This document shows, piece after piece, positions 1-7,276 of a stretch of 32,212 nt of DNA. The position numbers were made by a program, and so were the translations under genes. This DNA comes from Cytophagales bacterium. Lineage in GTDB: Bacteria; Bacteroidota; Bacteroidia; Cytophagales; Spirosomataceae. The stretch is taken from positions 1 through 32,212 of the forward strand of contig JAAFJL010000046.1 of NCBI GenBank assembly GCA_013298865.1, written 5' to 3'. The notes below the pieces were generated by a model. That model made no database searches, had not been told where the DNA came from, and was given only the letters and a program-made list of their open reading frames with translations. Position 1 is the first letter of the stretch; each line of letters begins with the position of its first letter.

Positions 1-290
1 CCTCGGCTTACGGTGATATTGAACGCAACAAAACTGAGTTAACGATTTCTCGGGCTAAAAAATTAGCCAATATTTTAAAAATCAGTATCTTAGAACTACT
101 CGGAGAAGAAATAATCAGTCCAACTATCATTGAAAATCCTACTAAGAATGAAGGAACTAATTTTCAGGAAGAGTTAGAAAAACTAAAATCTGAGTCCGAA
201 TTTTGGCGAGAAAAATTTGAACAAAAAGTTCTCATGGAAGCCTATCGCCAATTTCAAGGGCAAGACCAAAGAGGTAAAATTGGCTTTTAG
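1..290 (+). CDS. XRE-type helix-turn-helix protein, 3' end only
   Basis: The frame is open from the left edge (first full codon at 3) to a TAG at 288-290, giving about 95 residues. The visible N-terminal part (YGDIERNKTELTISRAKKLA, then ILKISILELLGEE) matches the second half of a Cro/C1-type HTH domain, where the 'IErGk..ls...l.kla..l.is...l' pattern is typical. A charged, probably coiled-coil tail follows (EELEKLKSESEFWREKFEQK). Short XRE proteins with such a tail are common in Bacteroidetes and are presumed small DNA-binding regulators; the target is unknown. The start and the first helices are outside the window. A strong hairpin lies 14 nt past the stop. Family call fairly sure, function inferred. 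Confidence 0.75.
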   Translation, partial: SAYGDIERNKTELTISRAKKLANILKISILELLGEEIISPTIIENPTKNEGTNFQEELEKLKSESEFWREKFEQKVLMEAYRQFQGQDQRGKIGF

Positions 291-303
291 CATCAGGGAA
301 ATA

Positions 304-341
304 AAAAACTCCATGCAAATTATCATTTACATGGAGTTTTT
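304..341. terminator. bidirectional intrinsic terminator
   Basis: A perfect 12-bp stem (304-315 with 330-341) has A-rich and T-rich outer flanks, so each strand ends in a GC stem followed by a T run. It lies between the convergent XRE-type gene and trigger factor gene and can serve both. Confidence 0.8.
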
Positions 342-377
342 ACTATCATCGGACATCGAGAAACCAACTTAGATTAT

Positions 378-1712
378 CTATCCTTTCGCAATTTCTTTGA
401 ACTCGTCTGCGTCAATTTCTTTTGTCTCAAGTTTTACACTGTTAACGATTACTTCTGCAATTTTTTCACCGTAAACCAAGTTGAAAGTTGCCATAAAGTT
501 TTCTTGTCCTTTCTCTTTATCTGTCAAATGATTCGTAGCTAATTTATCTAAAAGTCCGTCAAATTGAGGGTCATTCAAATCTCCATAAGCTCCAAACTGT
601 TGTGCGAACGATGATTTTGCCGCTGCTAAGACCTCTGGATAATCAACCTTAATATCATTCTTTGATGCAATCTCAGTTTTAATCAAATTCCAAGTAACAT
701 CACGTTTTACATTATCAAAATCTGCGTCAATTTGCTCTGGAGTGAATTTTCCTTCATTAATTTCGATTAACCATCTACGTAAAAAATCTTCTGGCAATTC
801 GATTTTAACATTTTCAAGCAACATTTTCTCAGCGTCTATTTTTGCCAAATAGCTTGCTTCACGGTTATAGTTATTTGAAATAATATCAAGAACCTCTTTA
901 CGGAAATCTTCTTCGTTCGCTACTTTTCCTTCACCCAAGATTTTATCAAAAAGTTCCTGATTTATTTCTGCTTTTCCCTGACGAGTAATATCTTCAACTA
1001 AGAAAGAAACTTCGCCAGTTAAAGGTGAATCTCCTTTTCTGTCAGTTGCTAATTCTTTAGATTTTTCATCTATGAAAGTCGTATCAACATCAAAAGTTAC
1101 AATAGCATCTTTAGCAACGCTCACAAATGTCGCTTTTGCTTCATCTTTGATTGATTTCATCGGAATTGCAGATTTACTTGTCCATTCTCCCTGTGTGAAA
1201 GTCCCAAAAATCATATCACCATCTTCAACTGAATCTGGGTGAATTTGCTCACCGTAATTATTGACAATTCTTTCAATGGTCTCGTCTAATTCTTTCTCAG
1301 TAGCTTTGATTATATATGATTTTACAGCAGGTAAAGTATTGAAATCAATCGTGAAATCTCCAGCTAAACCAATTTCATAGCCAAATTTAAAATCCTTTTG
1401 ATTATCCCAATCAATCAAATATTGGTCTTCACGAATTGGAAGAGGGTCACCAACAGTTTTTAAATCACTCTCACGAATATATTCTTGAACTTTGTTTCCT
1501 AATAACTTATTAATCTCATCTACTAAAATAGCCTTACCATACATTTTCTTCACCAATTCAGCAGGCACCATTCCAGGGCGAAATCCTTTGATATTCGCAC
1601 GTTTACGATAATCTTTCAGGACTTTGTCAACTTCTGGTTTGTAATCAGCCTCATCAATAGAAACGATTAGTTTCGCATTTACATTACTGCTTTTTTCAAG
1701 AACAATATTCAT
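378..1712 (-). CDS. tig: trigger factor (ribosome-associated chaperone)
   Basis: The product has 444 aa, close to the usual 430-450 aa for this family. The N-terminal ribosome-docking domain carries the signature loop GFRPGMVP at about residues 43-50 (family consensus GFRxGxxP). A middle FKBP/PPIase-like region follows (about 150-245, starting EDGDMIFGTF), then a helical C-terminal chaperone region. Trigger factor binds ribosomal protein L23 at the exit tunnel and shields nascent chains in the cytoplasm. The PPIase region is divergent, as in most Bacteroidetes homologues, so prolyl isomerase activity is uncertain. The ATG at 1712 places the docking domain at the expected distance. The gene stands alone, downstream of tRNA-Leu and its terminator. 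An imperfect inverted repeat (1757-1764 with 1778-1785) lies in its upstream region. Confidence 0.95.
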   Translation of the reverse strand: MNIVLEKSSNVNAKLIVSIDEADYKPEVDKVLKDYRKRANIKGFRPGMVPAELVKKMYGKAILVDEINKLLGNKVQEYIRESDLKTVGDPLPIREDQYLIDWDNQKDFKFGYEIGLAGDFTIDFNTLPAVKSYIIKATEKELDETIERIVNNYGEQIHPDSVEDGDMIFGTFTQGEWTSKSAIPMKSIKDEAKATFVSVAKDAIVTFDVDTTFIDEKSKELATDRKGDSPLTGEVSFLVEDITRQGKAEINQELFDKILGEGKVANEEDFRKEVLDIISNNYNREASYLAKIDAEKMLLENVKIELPEDFLRRWLIEINEGKFTPEQIDADFDNVKRDVTWNLIKTEIASKNDIKVDYPEVLAAAKSSFAQQFGAYGDLNDPQFDGLLDKLATNHLTDKEKGQENFMATFNLVYGEKIAEVIVNSVKLETKEIDADEFKEIAKG

Positions 1713-1799
1713 GATATAATTTTCGGATTAAAATACGGACAAATGATTTTACACTCAAGTTTCGTTTATCCGTAAATCGAAACTTAAATTCCTTCAATC

Positions 1800-1838
1800 A
1801 AAAAACCCTCACAACCTTTAGGGTTCAGAGGGTTTTTT
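1800..1838 (-). terminator. intrinsic terminator after tRNA-Leu
   Basis: An 11-bp perfect stem (1800-1810 with 1828-1838) has a small inner AACC/GGTT stem. On the minus strand it is GAGGG followed by six T, about 50 nt past the tRNA 3' end. Because it is symmetrical it could also stop plus-strand transcripts. Confidence 0.75.
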
Positions 1839-1889
1839 AGTTTTTGATTTAACATTCATTTTCATCTTGAAAACTGAGTGCTAATTCTG

Positions 1890-1971
1890 TACGGCTGGAG
1901 GGACTCGAACCCCCATGCCTCACGGCGCCAGATCCTAAGTCTGGTATGTCTACCAATTCCACCACAACCGC
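1890..1971 (-). tRNA. tRNA-Leu, anticodon UAG
   Basis: On the minus strand an 82-nt cloverleaf can be drawn. The acceptor stem GCGGTTG pairs with CAGCCGT (first pair G-U), with discriminator A. The anticodon stem CCAGA/TCTGG encloses loop CTTAGGA, so T33 is followed by TAG, which reads CUA and related leucine codons. A class II variable arm (starting CGCC) follows, then the T arm GGGGG-TTCGAGT-CCCTC. The long variable arm fits leucine. The CCA end is not encoded, so it must be added by a nucleotidyltransferase. It has its own promoter and terminator. Confidence 0.96.
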
Positions 1972-1987
1972 TTATGTTTTGGGACTG

Positions 1988-2019
1988 CAAAATTATGAAA
2001 CTGTTTCCGATTTTCCAAA
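1988..2019 (-). promoter_or_regulatory. Bacteroidetes-type promoter of tRNA-Leu
   Basis: On the minus strand the -7 element TAATTTTG (1988-1995) matches the Bacteroidetes consensus TAnnTTTG. A TTTG (2016-2019) lies exactly 20 nt upstream, matching the -33 element. Predicted transcription start is about 10 nt before the mature tRNA 5' end. This is one of two textbook promoters in the window. Confidence 0.8.
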
Positions 2020-2066
2020 ATGCTTTGAAAAAAAGATTTGATTTTTATTTTTCTGTGAGGCTAAAC

Positions 2067-2099
2067 ACGGAAGTCGTCCTTTTGAAGGACGACTTCCGT
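2067..2099. terminator. 15-bp perfect hairpin past the SDR gene
   Basis: Arms 2067-2081 and 2085-2099 are perfectly complementary around a 3-nt loop. It lies 9 nt beyond the stop of the minus-strand SDR gene and without a T run on that strand, so it may be a terminator or 3' stabiliser. It also sits just upstream of the tRNA-Leu promoter. Confidence 0.5.
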
Positions 2100-2107
2100 A
2101 TAAATGA

Positions 2108-2878
2108 TTAAATCGTAGCTCCACCGTCGGCGGTATAAATCATTCCTGTGCAATAGCTTGAAGCATCCGATGCTAAGAAAAGTGCCAATCCTGCAATTTC
2201 TTCTACTGTTCCCATGCGTGGAATTGGATTTGATTTTGTCCAATGATTTAAAATTTTATCATTCGACCATAAGGCTTCCGAAAATTTTGTTTTAATCAAC
2301 CCTGGACAAATAGAATTTACTCTCACGCCATCATTGCCCCATTCTTTGGCAGTTACTTTCGTAAGCATATTCAAAGCAGCCTTAGATACCGAATAAAGCC
2401 CCAAACCGTGGTCTGGCGTAATACCTGCTACTGAACTAATATTAATCACAGAACCGCCGCCACGCTGTTTCATGATGGGATGTACCAATTTTCCTAAGGC
2501 AAAAGGGGCTTTTACATTTACGTTCATAATTTTATCAAAAGCCCATTCTTCGGCATCATTGATTGGTCCAAAAACAGGATTTGATGCTGCATTATTTACC
2601 AAAATATCTATGCCTCCATAAACTTCTACTACTTTTTCAATCAGCATTTTGCAACCTTGAATATCTCCAGCATTGGCGGCTATTCCTATACATTCGCCTC
2701 CGTCCGCACGGATTTCTGCTGCAACTACATCCAATTCTTCTTGCTTTCTTGAATTGATTACAACTTTCGCTCCGCAAGCCGCATAATAGCGTGCAATTGC
2801 TTCCCCGATTCCTTTACTTGCTCCCGTGATGAGAGCGACTTTTCCATTTAAACTAAAAATTTGGTTTGCTGATGTCAT
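2108..2878 (-). CDS. SDR-family NAD(P)-dependent oxidoreductase
   Basis: The product is 256 aa, the classical SDR length. The cofactor motif TGASKGIGEAIA is at about residues 19-30. The NNAAS strand lies near residue 97, the catalytic Ser is in INISSVAG (about 146), and the Tyr and Lys are in LYSVSKAALN (YxxxK, about 162-166). PG-motif positions (SICPGLIKT) are also in place. These enzymes reduce or oxidise a carbonyl or alcohol with NAD(P)H; the overall pattern resembles the glucose 1-dehydrogenase / 3-oxoacyl reductase-like group, but the substrate cannot be read from sequence. The protein is cytoplasmic with no signal peptide. The neighbouring MBL hydrolase, 148 nt upstream on the same strand, gives no firm pathway clue. 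Family call certain, substrate unknown. Confidence 0.92.
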   Translation of the reverse strand: MTSANQIFSLNGKVALITGASKGIGEAIARYYAACGAKVVINSRKQEELDVVAAEIRADGGECIGIAANAGDIQGCKMLIEKVVEVYGGIDILVNNAASNPVFGPINDAEEWAFDKIMNVNVKAPFALGKLVHPIMKQRGGGSVINISSVAGITPDHGLGLYSVSKAALNMLTKVTAKEWGNDGVRVNSICPGLIKTKFSEALWSNDKILNHWTKSNPIPRMGTVEEIAGLALFLASDASSYCTGMIYTADGGATI

Positions 2879-2897
2879 TTTGTTTCTGAATTATTTG

Positions 2898-2933
2898 GGC
2901 TTTAGGCAATTGGCTGTAAGCTATAGGCTTTAA
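2898..2933. repeat. short 'ggctNtaagctatagg' word repeat
   Basis: The 5' flank of the SDR gene contains repeated near-palindromic words (GGGCTTTAGG, GGCTGTAAGC, TATAGGCTTTA). Related words recur at 4557-4584 and at 16708-16732. They look like degenerate dispersed intergenic repeats; no coding potential is seen. Confidence 0.45.
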
Positions 2934-3026
2934 AATGAGACGAGTAAAACTTGTCCGTTATTCTATGAAGCTATTTACTACAATTAACTAAATACGATTT
3001 AAACTATTTTTATTTGAACTTTGAAA

Positions 3027-4109
3027 CTACACAATTTTAAAGACTTCTCCTATTTTAAGCATGGCTAATCTTTGTGCTATTTTTCCATCTTTTTGAAGTT
3101 TCAAAAGTTCTTTTTCTGATTCTGAGATTGGTTCGTCCGTTTGGTCAAATGTGCCGTAATGAAATGGAATCATCACTTTTGCCTTCATTTCATTGAAAGC
3201 CCGAACGGCATTTTGTGGGTCTTGATGATTGTGTTCCATGAACCATCTTGGCGAGTATGACCCTGCCCCAATCATGGCAACATCAATATCAGGAAAGATT
3301 TCTCCTACTTGCTTGAAGTGACTCCCAAAGCCAGAATCTCCGCCAAAAAATACGGTTTTATTCTGTGTTTTTATCACGAAACCTCCCCACAATGTTTTGT
3401 TGGCGTCACCTACTGAGCGGTTCGACCAATGCCTTGAAGGAATGAAACAAATTTGTATGTTTTTATCAGTTTCAAATTGCTGAAACCAACCTGCTCCTTG
3501 CACGCTTCGTTGTGTCCATTTTTCCAATAACTTATTGAGATTCAGACCCGTAAGAAACTGAGCTTTCGGATTTTGCTTTGCCAATTGCTTAATACTGTCC
3601 TTTGAACAATGGTCGTAATGAGCGTGAGATACTAAAATATAATCAATGTTTGTAAGTTTTTCTGGAGGAAATGGAAATTCTGTAAGGCGTTTTACTACGG
3701 GAATTTTGCCTAAAATTGGGTCAATCAAAATCTTGATTCCGTCGATTTGCAGGTAGAAACTGGCGTGTCCCAACCAAACAATTAAATCTTCTTTACTTTG
3801 CAGGAAATCATCATTTTTAATGACTTCTAATTTCCATGTATCATTTTTCTTTTCTTGTTTTTGGGGATTACCCTGAAACTTCCATTTCCAGACTGTACCA
3901 AATTTATGAATAAATGGAAATTCGTGATTCATGAAACGCCCGTCTTGGTCGAGGGGGTTTCCTTGCCAGTCTGCCAAAATCGTTTTCAGAGCAGGATTTG
4001 AAATTCTGGAGGTTAAGATTTGTTCACGACCTTTCGCAAAAACAGTTTTATTCGACAAAATCATTCCTGCCGTCGTCAATGATAATTTTAAGAATTTTCT
4101 TCGTTTCAT
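3027..4109 (-). CDS. exported MBL-fold metallo-hydrolase (UlaG / NAPE-PLD-like)
   Basis: The ATG at 4109 gives 360 aa beginning MKRRKFLKLSLTTAGMILSN, a twin-arginine-like signal with KRRKFLK before a hydrophobic stretch. An in-frame start at 4292 exists, but that extension would run through two strong intergenic hairpins, so it is rejected. The metallo-beta-lactamase zinc motif HAHYDHCS is present, preceded by VWLGHASFYLQIDG and LIDPILG, and followed by a later GGDSGFG and the C-terminal FHYGTF. This order matches the beta-lactamase superfamily domain of N-acyl-phosphatidylethanolamine phospholipase D and UlaG-type lactonases. It probably hydrolyses a phosphodiester or lactone outside the cytoplasmic membrane; the substrate is unknown. 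Confidence 0.87.
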   Translation of the reverse strand: MKRRKFLKLSLTTAGMILSNKTVFAKGREQILTSRISNPALKTILADWQGNPLDQDGRFMNHEFPFIHKFGTVWKWKFQGNPQKQEKKNDTWKLEVIKNDDFLQSKEDLIVWLGHASFYLQIDGIKILIDPILGKIPVVKRLTEFPFPPEKLTNIDYILVSHAHYDHCSKDSIKQLAKQNPKAQFLTGLNLNKLLEKWTQRSVQGAGWFQQFETDKNIQICFIPSRHWSNRSVGDANKTLWGGFVIKTQNKTVFFGGDSGFGSHFKQVGEIFPDIDVAMIGAGSYSPRWFMEHNHQDPQNAVRAFNEMKAKVMIPFHYGTFDQTDEPISESEKELLKLQKDGKIAQRLAMLKIGEVFKIV

Positions 4110-4205
4110 GGGTTGCAAGCAAATTGTTGAGGTTGGAATTGTTGGAACTCGTTGGTATTGAAGCTGTTTAATAAGTTTTTGGGAGAAGTTAAATTCTCTG
4201 AAATA

Positions 4206-4287
4206 ACTTCTCGAAAGTAGAAGGAACTTTCGAGAAGTATAAAATGCCGAATTCACTTCCCGAAAGTTTTTTTTACTTTCGGGAAGT
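4206..4287. repeat. two tandem related hairpins
   Basis: Hairpin 1 pairs 4206-4218 with 4226-4238; hairpin 2 pairs 4255-4267 with 4275-4287. Each stem is 13 bp and perfect. The arms are the same word (ACTTCTCGAAAGT versus ACTTCCCGAAAGT), and the single difference is matched by the compensating change in the partner arm. Confidence 0.8.
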
Positions 4288-4473
4288 TTCAACCAGAGTT
4301 TTCAGGATAAAAATTGTTAAAAAAAACTTATTAAACAGGGTATTCATTCTTTACTACAAAAATAATGAACGTTTGTTTTTGAATTATGCAAAAGTTATTC
4401 ATAGTAAATCTTTGTCTTCTTTATGCCTTTGTGGTAAAACTCGTATTTTTTTATAAATCTCTCGAAAAAAACA

Positions 4474-4501
4474 AAAAAGCCCCACAAATGCGGGGCTTTT
4501 T
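4474..4501 (-). terminator. intrinsic terminator, probably for the OmpA gene
   Basis: A 10-bp stem (4474-4483 with 4492-4501) has core GCCCC/GGGGC and A/T flanks giving a T run on either strand. It lies about 190 nt past the stop of the minus-strand OmpA-family gene; no plus-strand gene ends here. Confidence 0.7.
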
Positions 4502-4602
4502 CTGCAAACTATTCACCTAACCTAAAAAACTAAATGAAAAAAACTAATATTTTGAGCTTCGGGCTATAAGCCTTGAGCTATGAGATTTATTTTAATATTT
4601 GA

Positions 4603-4665
4603 GGTTCTTAAACCCCTTGTTTTCTTGGGTTTGAGAACCCAATCGTATCAGATTTGAGAATCTGA
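4603..4665. repeat. pair of hairpin words separated by ccaatcgt
   Basis: The first hairpin pairs 4603-4615 with 4627-4639 (12 of 13 matches). The octamer CCAATCGT (4639-4646) follows, then a second hairpin TCAGATT-TGAG-AATCTGA (4648-4665). The same octamer precedes another hairpin pair upstream of pheT (18630-18705). Confidence 0.55.
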
Positions 4666-4689
4666 CACCACGACAATTTTCAAATTAAT

Positions 4690-6960
4690 CTATTTTACTG
4701 CTAAAATTCTAAACTCTGTACGGCGGTTTTCTTGGTGTTGTTTTTCGTTACATTGTACACCGTCAACACATTCGTTGGTTGGCTCACTTTCGCCATAACC
4801 GTTTGATACTAATCTACTTGAATCAATTCCTCTTTGTAATAAATAATCAATTACGGCTCTTGCACGATTGGCTGACAACTGCATATTGTAGGTATCGTCC
4901 GAACGGGCATCTGTGTGCGAGCGTATCTCGATTTTCATGTCTGGATACTTACGAAGTAATGGAATCACTTTGGCTTCCAATTCACGAGCAGCATCTGGAC
5001 GGATAAAGTATTTGTCGAGGTCGTAATAAATATTTTTCAATTTAAAAATATCGCCTTCTCCATACATTCCTTGCACATTTTCTATGATTGTAGCGGGCGA
5101 TTTTCCACCTTTTACTTTACCGATTGTCTCTGTATTAGTAGCGAAACGGTCTTTCTGAGCTACAATTTTGTGGTCTGCACCAGGTTTTACTTCAAATTCA
5201 TAACCGCCGTCTGTTCCTGTAACTACGGTCTGTTGTGTTTTATCTTTTTCGTTTTGCAACGTAACCTGTACGCCTGGAATCGGCTTTTGGTTCACTTCAG
5301 ATTTCACTACACCACGTAGTAATGAGTTGCTTCCTTTTTCTAAATAAAGAGCGATTTGTGTTTTCTGATTAGAATTACTCTTAGTCGAAAACACTACGCT
5401 GTTCATCTGGTAGCCTTCTTTGATTGCCTTGAATTCATATTCTGAATTACTTTCTAAGCAAAGTTTAGAAGTACCGTCTAATTGTGTAACACGTAAATCT
5501 CTGTTTTCTCCGTTGATGATTGTACGAATATCTACGTTTTCGAGTGGCGTTTTGGTTGTTGCATCATACACGATAACGGTAAATTCTTTACACATTCTAC
5601 GGAAACTATAAATATTGTCGTCTGATACTCCACGCTTACGGTTCGATGAAAAATATCCTGAACTTCTGCGGGCATCAGTAATTAGACCAAAGTCGTCTTT
5701 TTCTGAGTTAATCGGTGCCCCTAAATTTTGAACGCCTTTGTAAGCAACACCTTCTTTCATTTCGGCAAAGAAAACATCCAAGCCCCCCAAACCTTCGTGT
5801 CCGTCTGAGGAGAAATAGAGATTCCCCATTTCGTCAATGTAAGGAAACATTTCGTTGCCTTCTGTATTGACTTCTTTTCCCAAATTCACGGGCGACCCCC
5901 AGCTTCCATTGTTGTATTCTACTACATAAATATCTGTTCCACCATAACCACCTGGCATATCAGAAACGTAGTACATCTTGGTATTGTCTGGCGTAAGTGC
6001 TGGGTGACCATTCGAGTACTCGTTTGAGTTGAAGGGTACTTCTTTGATATTGTTCCAAGTACCTTTTACTAAATCTGCCGTAAATAATTTCAATTTATTT
6101 GTTCCGTCCTTTGCTTCTCTGGCTTTGCCTTTGCTGTAATTATTTCTTGTGAAAACCATTTTCTCTTCTCCTTTGAAGAAAACCATTGGACCTTCGTGGT
6201 ACTTTGTATTGAGTGTTCTACTAAAAGTTTCTACTTTTGAAAGTGTTGGTTCGTTAGAAACCACTGCGTCTGAATTGCTGGCAGAAAGTCCACCTACTGC
6301 GGTTGCGATTCCTGCCCCCGAATTCCTTCTGAGTTCTGAGGTATCTGCTACAAAAAACAAATCCAAAAATGGGGTTTGATTCCACCCAAAAACTCTTTTT
6401 ACAGCTCCAGTTTCATCTCTTGCAGAACAGAAAACTAAACCTCCCTTGTAGTACATCGGACTAAAATCTGCTTGCCGAGAATTGATAGAAAGATAATCTA
6501 CTTTGTAAGAAGATGAATCTCTGTAAAAACGATTTACGTCCATATAAGAAACTGTAAAACGTTTACCTCTGAGGTCTGAGCCTTGTTTTTCGCCGTAAAT
6601 AGAATAATATTTCTGAGATTCACGGTATTTTTGATTACCTGCTAATGCTTGGGCGTAATACAAATAATTCTCACTTTCTACGTCTGGATAATCACGTAGT
6701 AAGTCAGCATAGATTCGTTCTGCATTACGAGTATCCTGCATTTTGCGATAAGAATATGCTAATTTTTTAAGTGCCTCCATTCGCCCGACTGGGTCGGTTT
6801 TTTCTCTGAGATATTCTTCATAGAGACGAATAGCATCTAAATACGTCAAGTTCTCGAACTGACGATTGGCAGCTTTCAATTTAGACTGTGCCTGAACGCT
6901 ATTGCAAGCAAAAACGAGCATCAAGACTAAGAAGAAATTTATTTGGAAATATCTTTTCAT
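4690..6960 (-). CDS. PorE-like OmpA-family envelope protein (TPR, propeller, CRD, OmpA)
   Basis: The product is 756 aa with a signal peptide ending at VQA (about residue 24). TPR-like helices follow (about 25-130: LDAIRLYEEYL, AERIYADLL). A PD40/WD40-like propeller covers about 150-470, with blade motifs such as HPALTPDNTKMYYVSD, FPYIDEMGNLYFSSDG and LGGLDVFFAE. Two carboxypeptidase-regulatory-like folds lie at about 475-630. The OmpA peptidoglycan-binding domain is C-terminal (SHTDARSDDTYNMQLSANRA, then RRTEFRI). This order matches PorE, the type IX secretion accessory that anchors the machine to peptidoglycan, but Bacteroidetes carry several paralogues, so PorE itself is not proven. The cysteine in VFAC is a weak lipobox. 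It stands alone and no porP/sprF gene is adjacent. Confidence 0.88.
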   Translation of the reverse strand: MKRYFQINFFLVLMLVFACNSVQAQSKLKAANRQFENLTYLDAIRLYEEYLREKTDPVGRMEALKKLAYSYRKMQDTRNAERIYADLLRDYPDVESENYLYYAQALAGNQKYRESQKYYSIYGEKQGSDLRGKRFTVSYMDVNRFYRDSSSYKVDYLSINSRQADFSPMYYKGGLVFCSARDETGAVKRVFGWNQTPFLDLFFVADTSELRRNSGAGIATAVGGLSASNSDAVVSNEPTLSKVETFSRTLNTKYHEGPMVFFKGEEKMVFTRNNYSKGKAREAKDGTNKLKLFTADLVKGTWNNIKEVPFNSNEYSNGHPALTPDNTKMYYVSDMPGGYGGTDIYVVEYNNGSWGSPVNLGKEVNTEGNEMFPYIDEMGNLYFSSDGHEGLGGLDVFFAEMKEGVAYKGVQNLGAPINSEKDDFGLITDARRSSGYFSSNRKRGVSDDNIYSFRRMCKEFTVIVYDATTKTPLENVDIRTIINGENRDLRVTQLDGTSKLCLESNSEYEFKAIKEGYQMNSVVFSTKSNSNQKTQIALYLEKGSNSLLRGVVKSEVNQKPIPGVQVTLQNEKDKTQQTVVTGTDGGYEFEVKPGADHKIVAQKDRFATNTETIGKVKGGKSPATIIENVQGMYGEGDIFKLKNIYYDLDKYFIRPDAARELEAKVIPLLRKYPDMKIEIRSHTDARSDDTYNMQLSANRARAVIDYLLQRGIDSSRLVSNGYGESEPTNECVDGVQCNEKQHQENRRTEFRILAVK

Positions 6961-7190
6961 ACGCTTCCTTAGGCGGAATAGTTTTCAATTGGTTGGGTTT
7001 CGGAAAAAATCCAATTGGTTATTTACATAACGAATACGCTAATGATAACCGTTCAAAGTAATTATAAAAGTTTTAAACAAAATATGTGCCAAAGTGCGGA
7101 ATGATAAAAATGTAAAGCCAATTTAAGCGATTTTATTACTAAATACTTCTTTGATTATCAGATAGTTAGCCTTCTGCAACAAATTCTGCT

Positions 7191-7222
7191 TTTGATTTTT
7201 TTGGATATAAGCTCTACCTTTG
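7191..7222 (+). promoter_or_regulatory. Bacteroidetes-type promoter of the lipoprotein gene
   Basis: TTTG (7191-7194), a 20-nt spacer, then TACCTTTG (7215-7222), an exact match to TAnnTTTG. The spacing is identical to that of the tRNA-Leu promoter. Predicted start of transcription is around 7227-7230, about 50 nt before the chosen ATG. Confidence 0.8.
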
Positions 7223-7225
7223 CGG

Positions 7226-7253
7226 AGAATTCGCACAATGCGGGTTCTTTTTT
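7226..7253 (+). promoter_or_regulatory. leader hairpin with T run, terminator-like
   Basis: Arms AGAATTCGC (7226-7234) and GCGGGTTCT (7240-7248) pair over 9 positions (7 Watson-Crick and 2 G-U) around a 5-nt loop, followed by a run of six T. It starts at the predicted transcription start, which makes it either an attenuator or a 5'-end stability hairpin. Confidence 0.5.
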
Positions 7254-7276
7254 ACACAATTTTTAAAACCAAAAAA

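Larger units (their letters stand above)
4110..4689. other. 580-nt non-coding stretch between MBL and OmpA genes
   Basis: No convincing gene is seen. From left to right it holds: two tandem hairpins (4206-4287); AT-rich DNA; a 'ctttgtgg'-type word repeat (about 4408-4440, containing CTTTATGCCTTTGTGG) of a kind I recall from bacterial intergenic regions; a terminator (4474-4501); word repeats related to GGCTATAAGC (4557-4584); a 13-bp imperfect hairpin (4603-4639); a 7-bp hairpin (4648-4665); and an ATTTTCAAATTAA word just before the stop of the OmpA gene. Plus-strand ORFs here have no recognisable features. Confidence 0.7.
6961..7276. other. divergent intergenic region with + promoter and leader
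   Basis: This 316-nt gap separates the divergent OmpA and lipoprotein genes. It has a clear plus-strand promoter (7191-7222) and a leader hairpin with a T run (7226-7253). A TTACTTTG (7054-7061, minus strand, one mismatch to TAnnTTTG) could be the OmpA-gene -7 element. The word CAATTGGTT occurs twice close to the OmpA start (about 6988 and 7013). No gene is seen. Confidence 0.6.

Noticed and set aside
1878..2111. Plus-strand ORF of 77 codons across the tRNA-Leu gene
   Set aside because: It lies over a clear tRNA and its promoter on the other strand and has no family features.
4110..4292. N-terminal extension of the MBL hydrolase (61 residues)
   Set aside because: It would encode two intergenic hairpins and place the twin-arginine-like signal in the middle of the protein.
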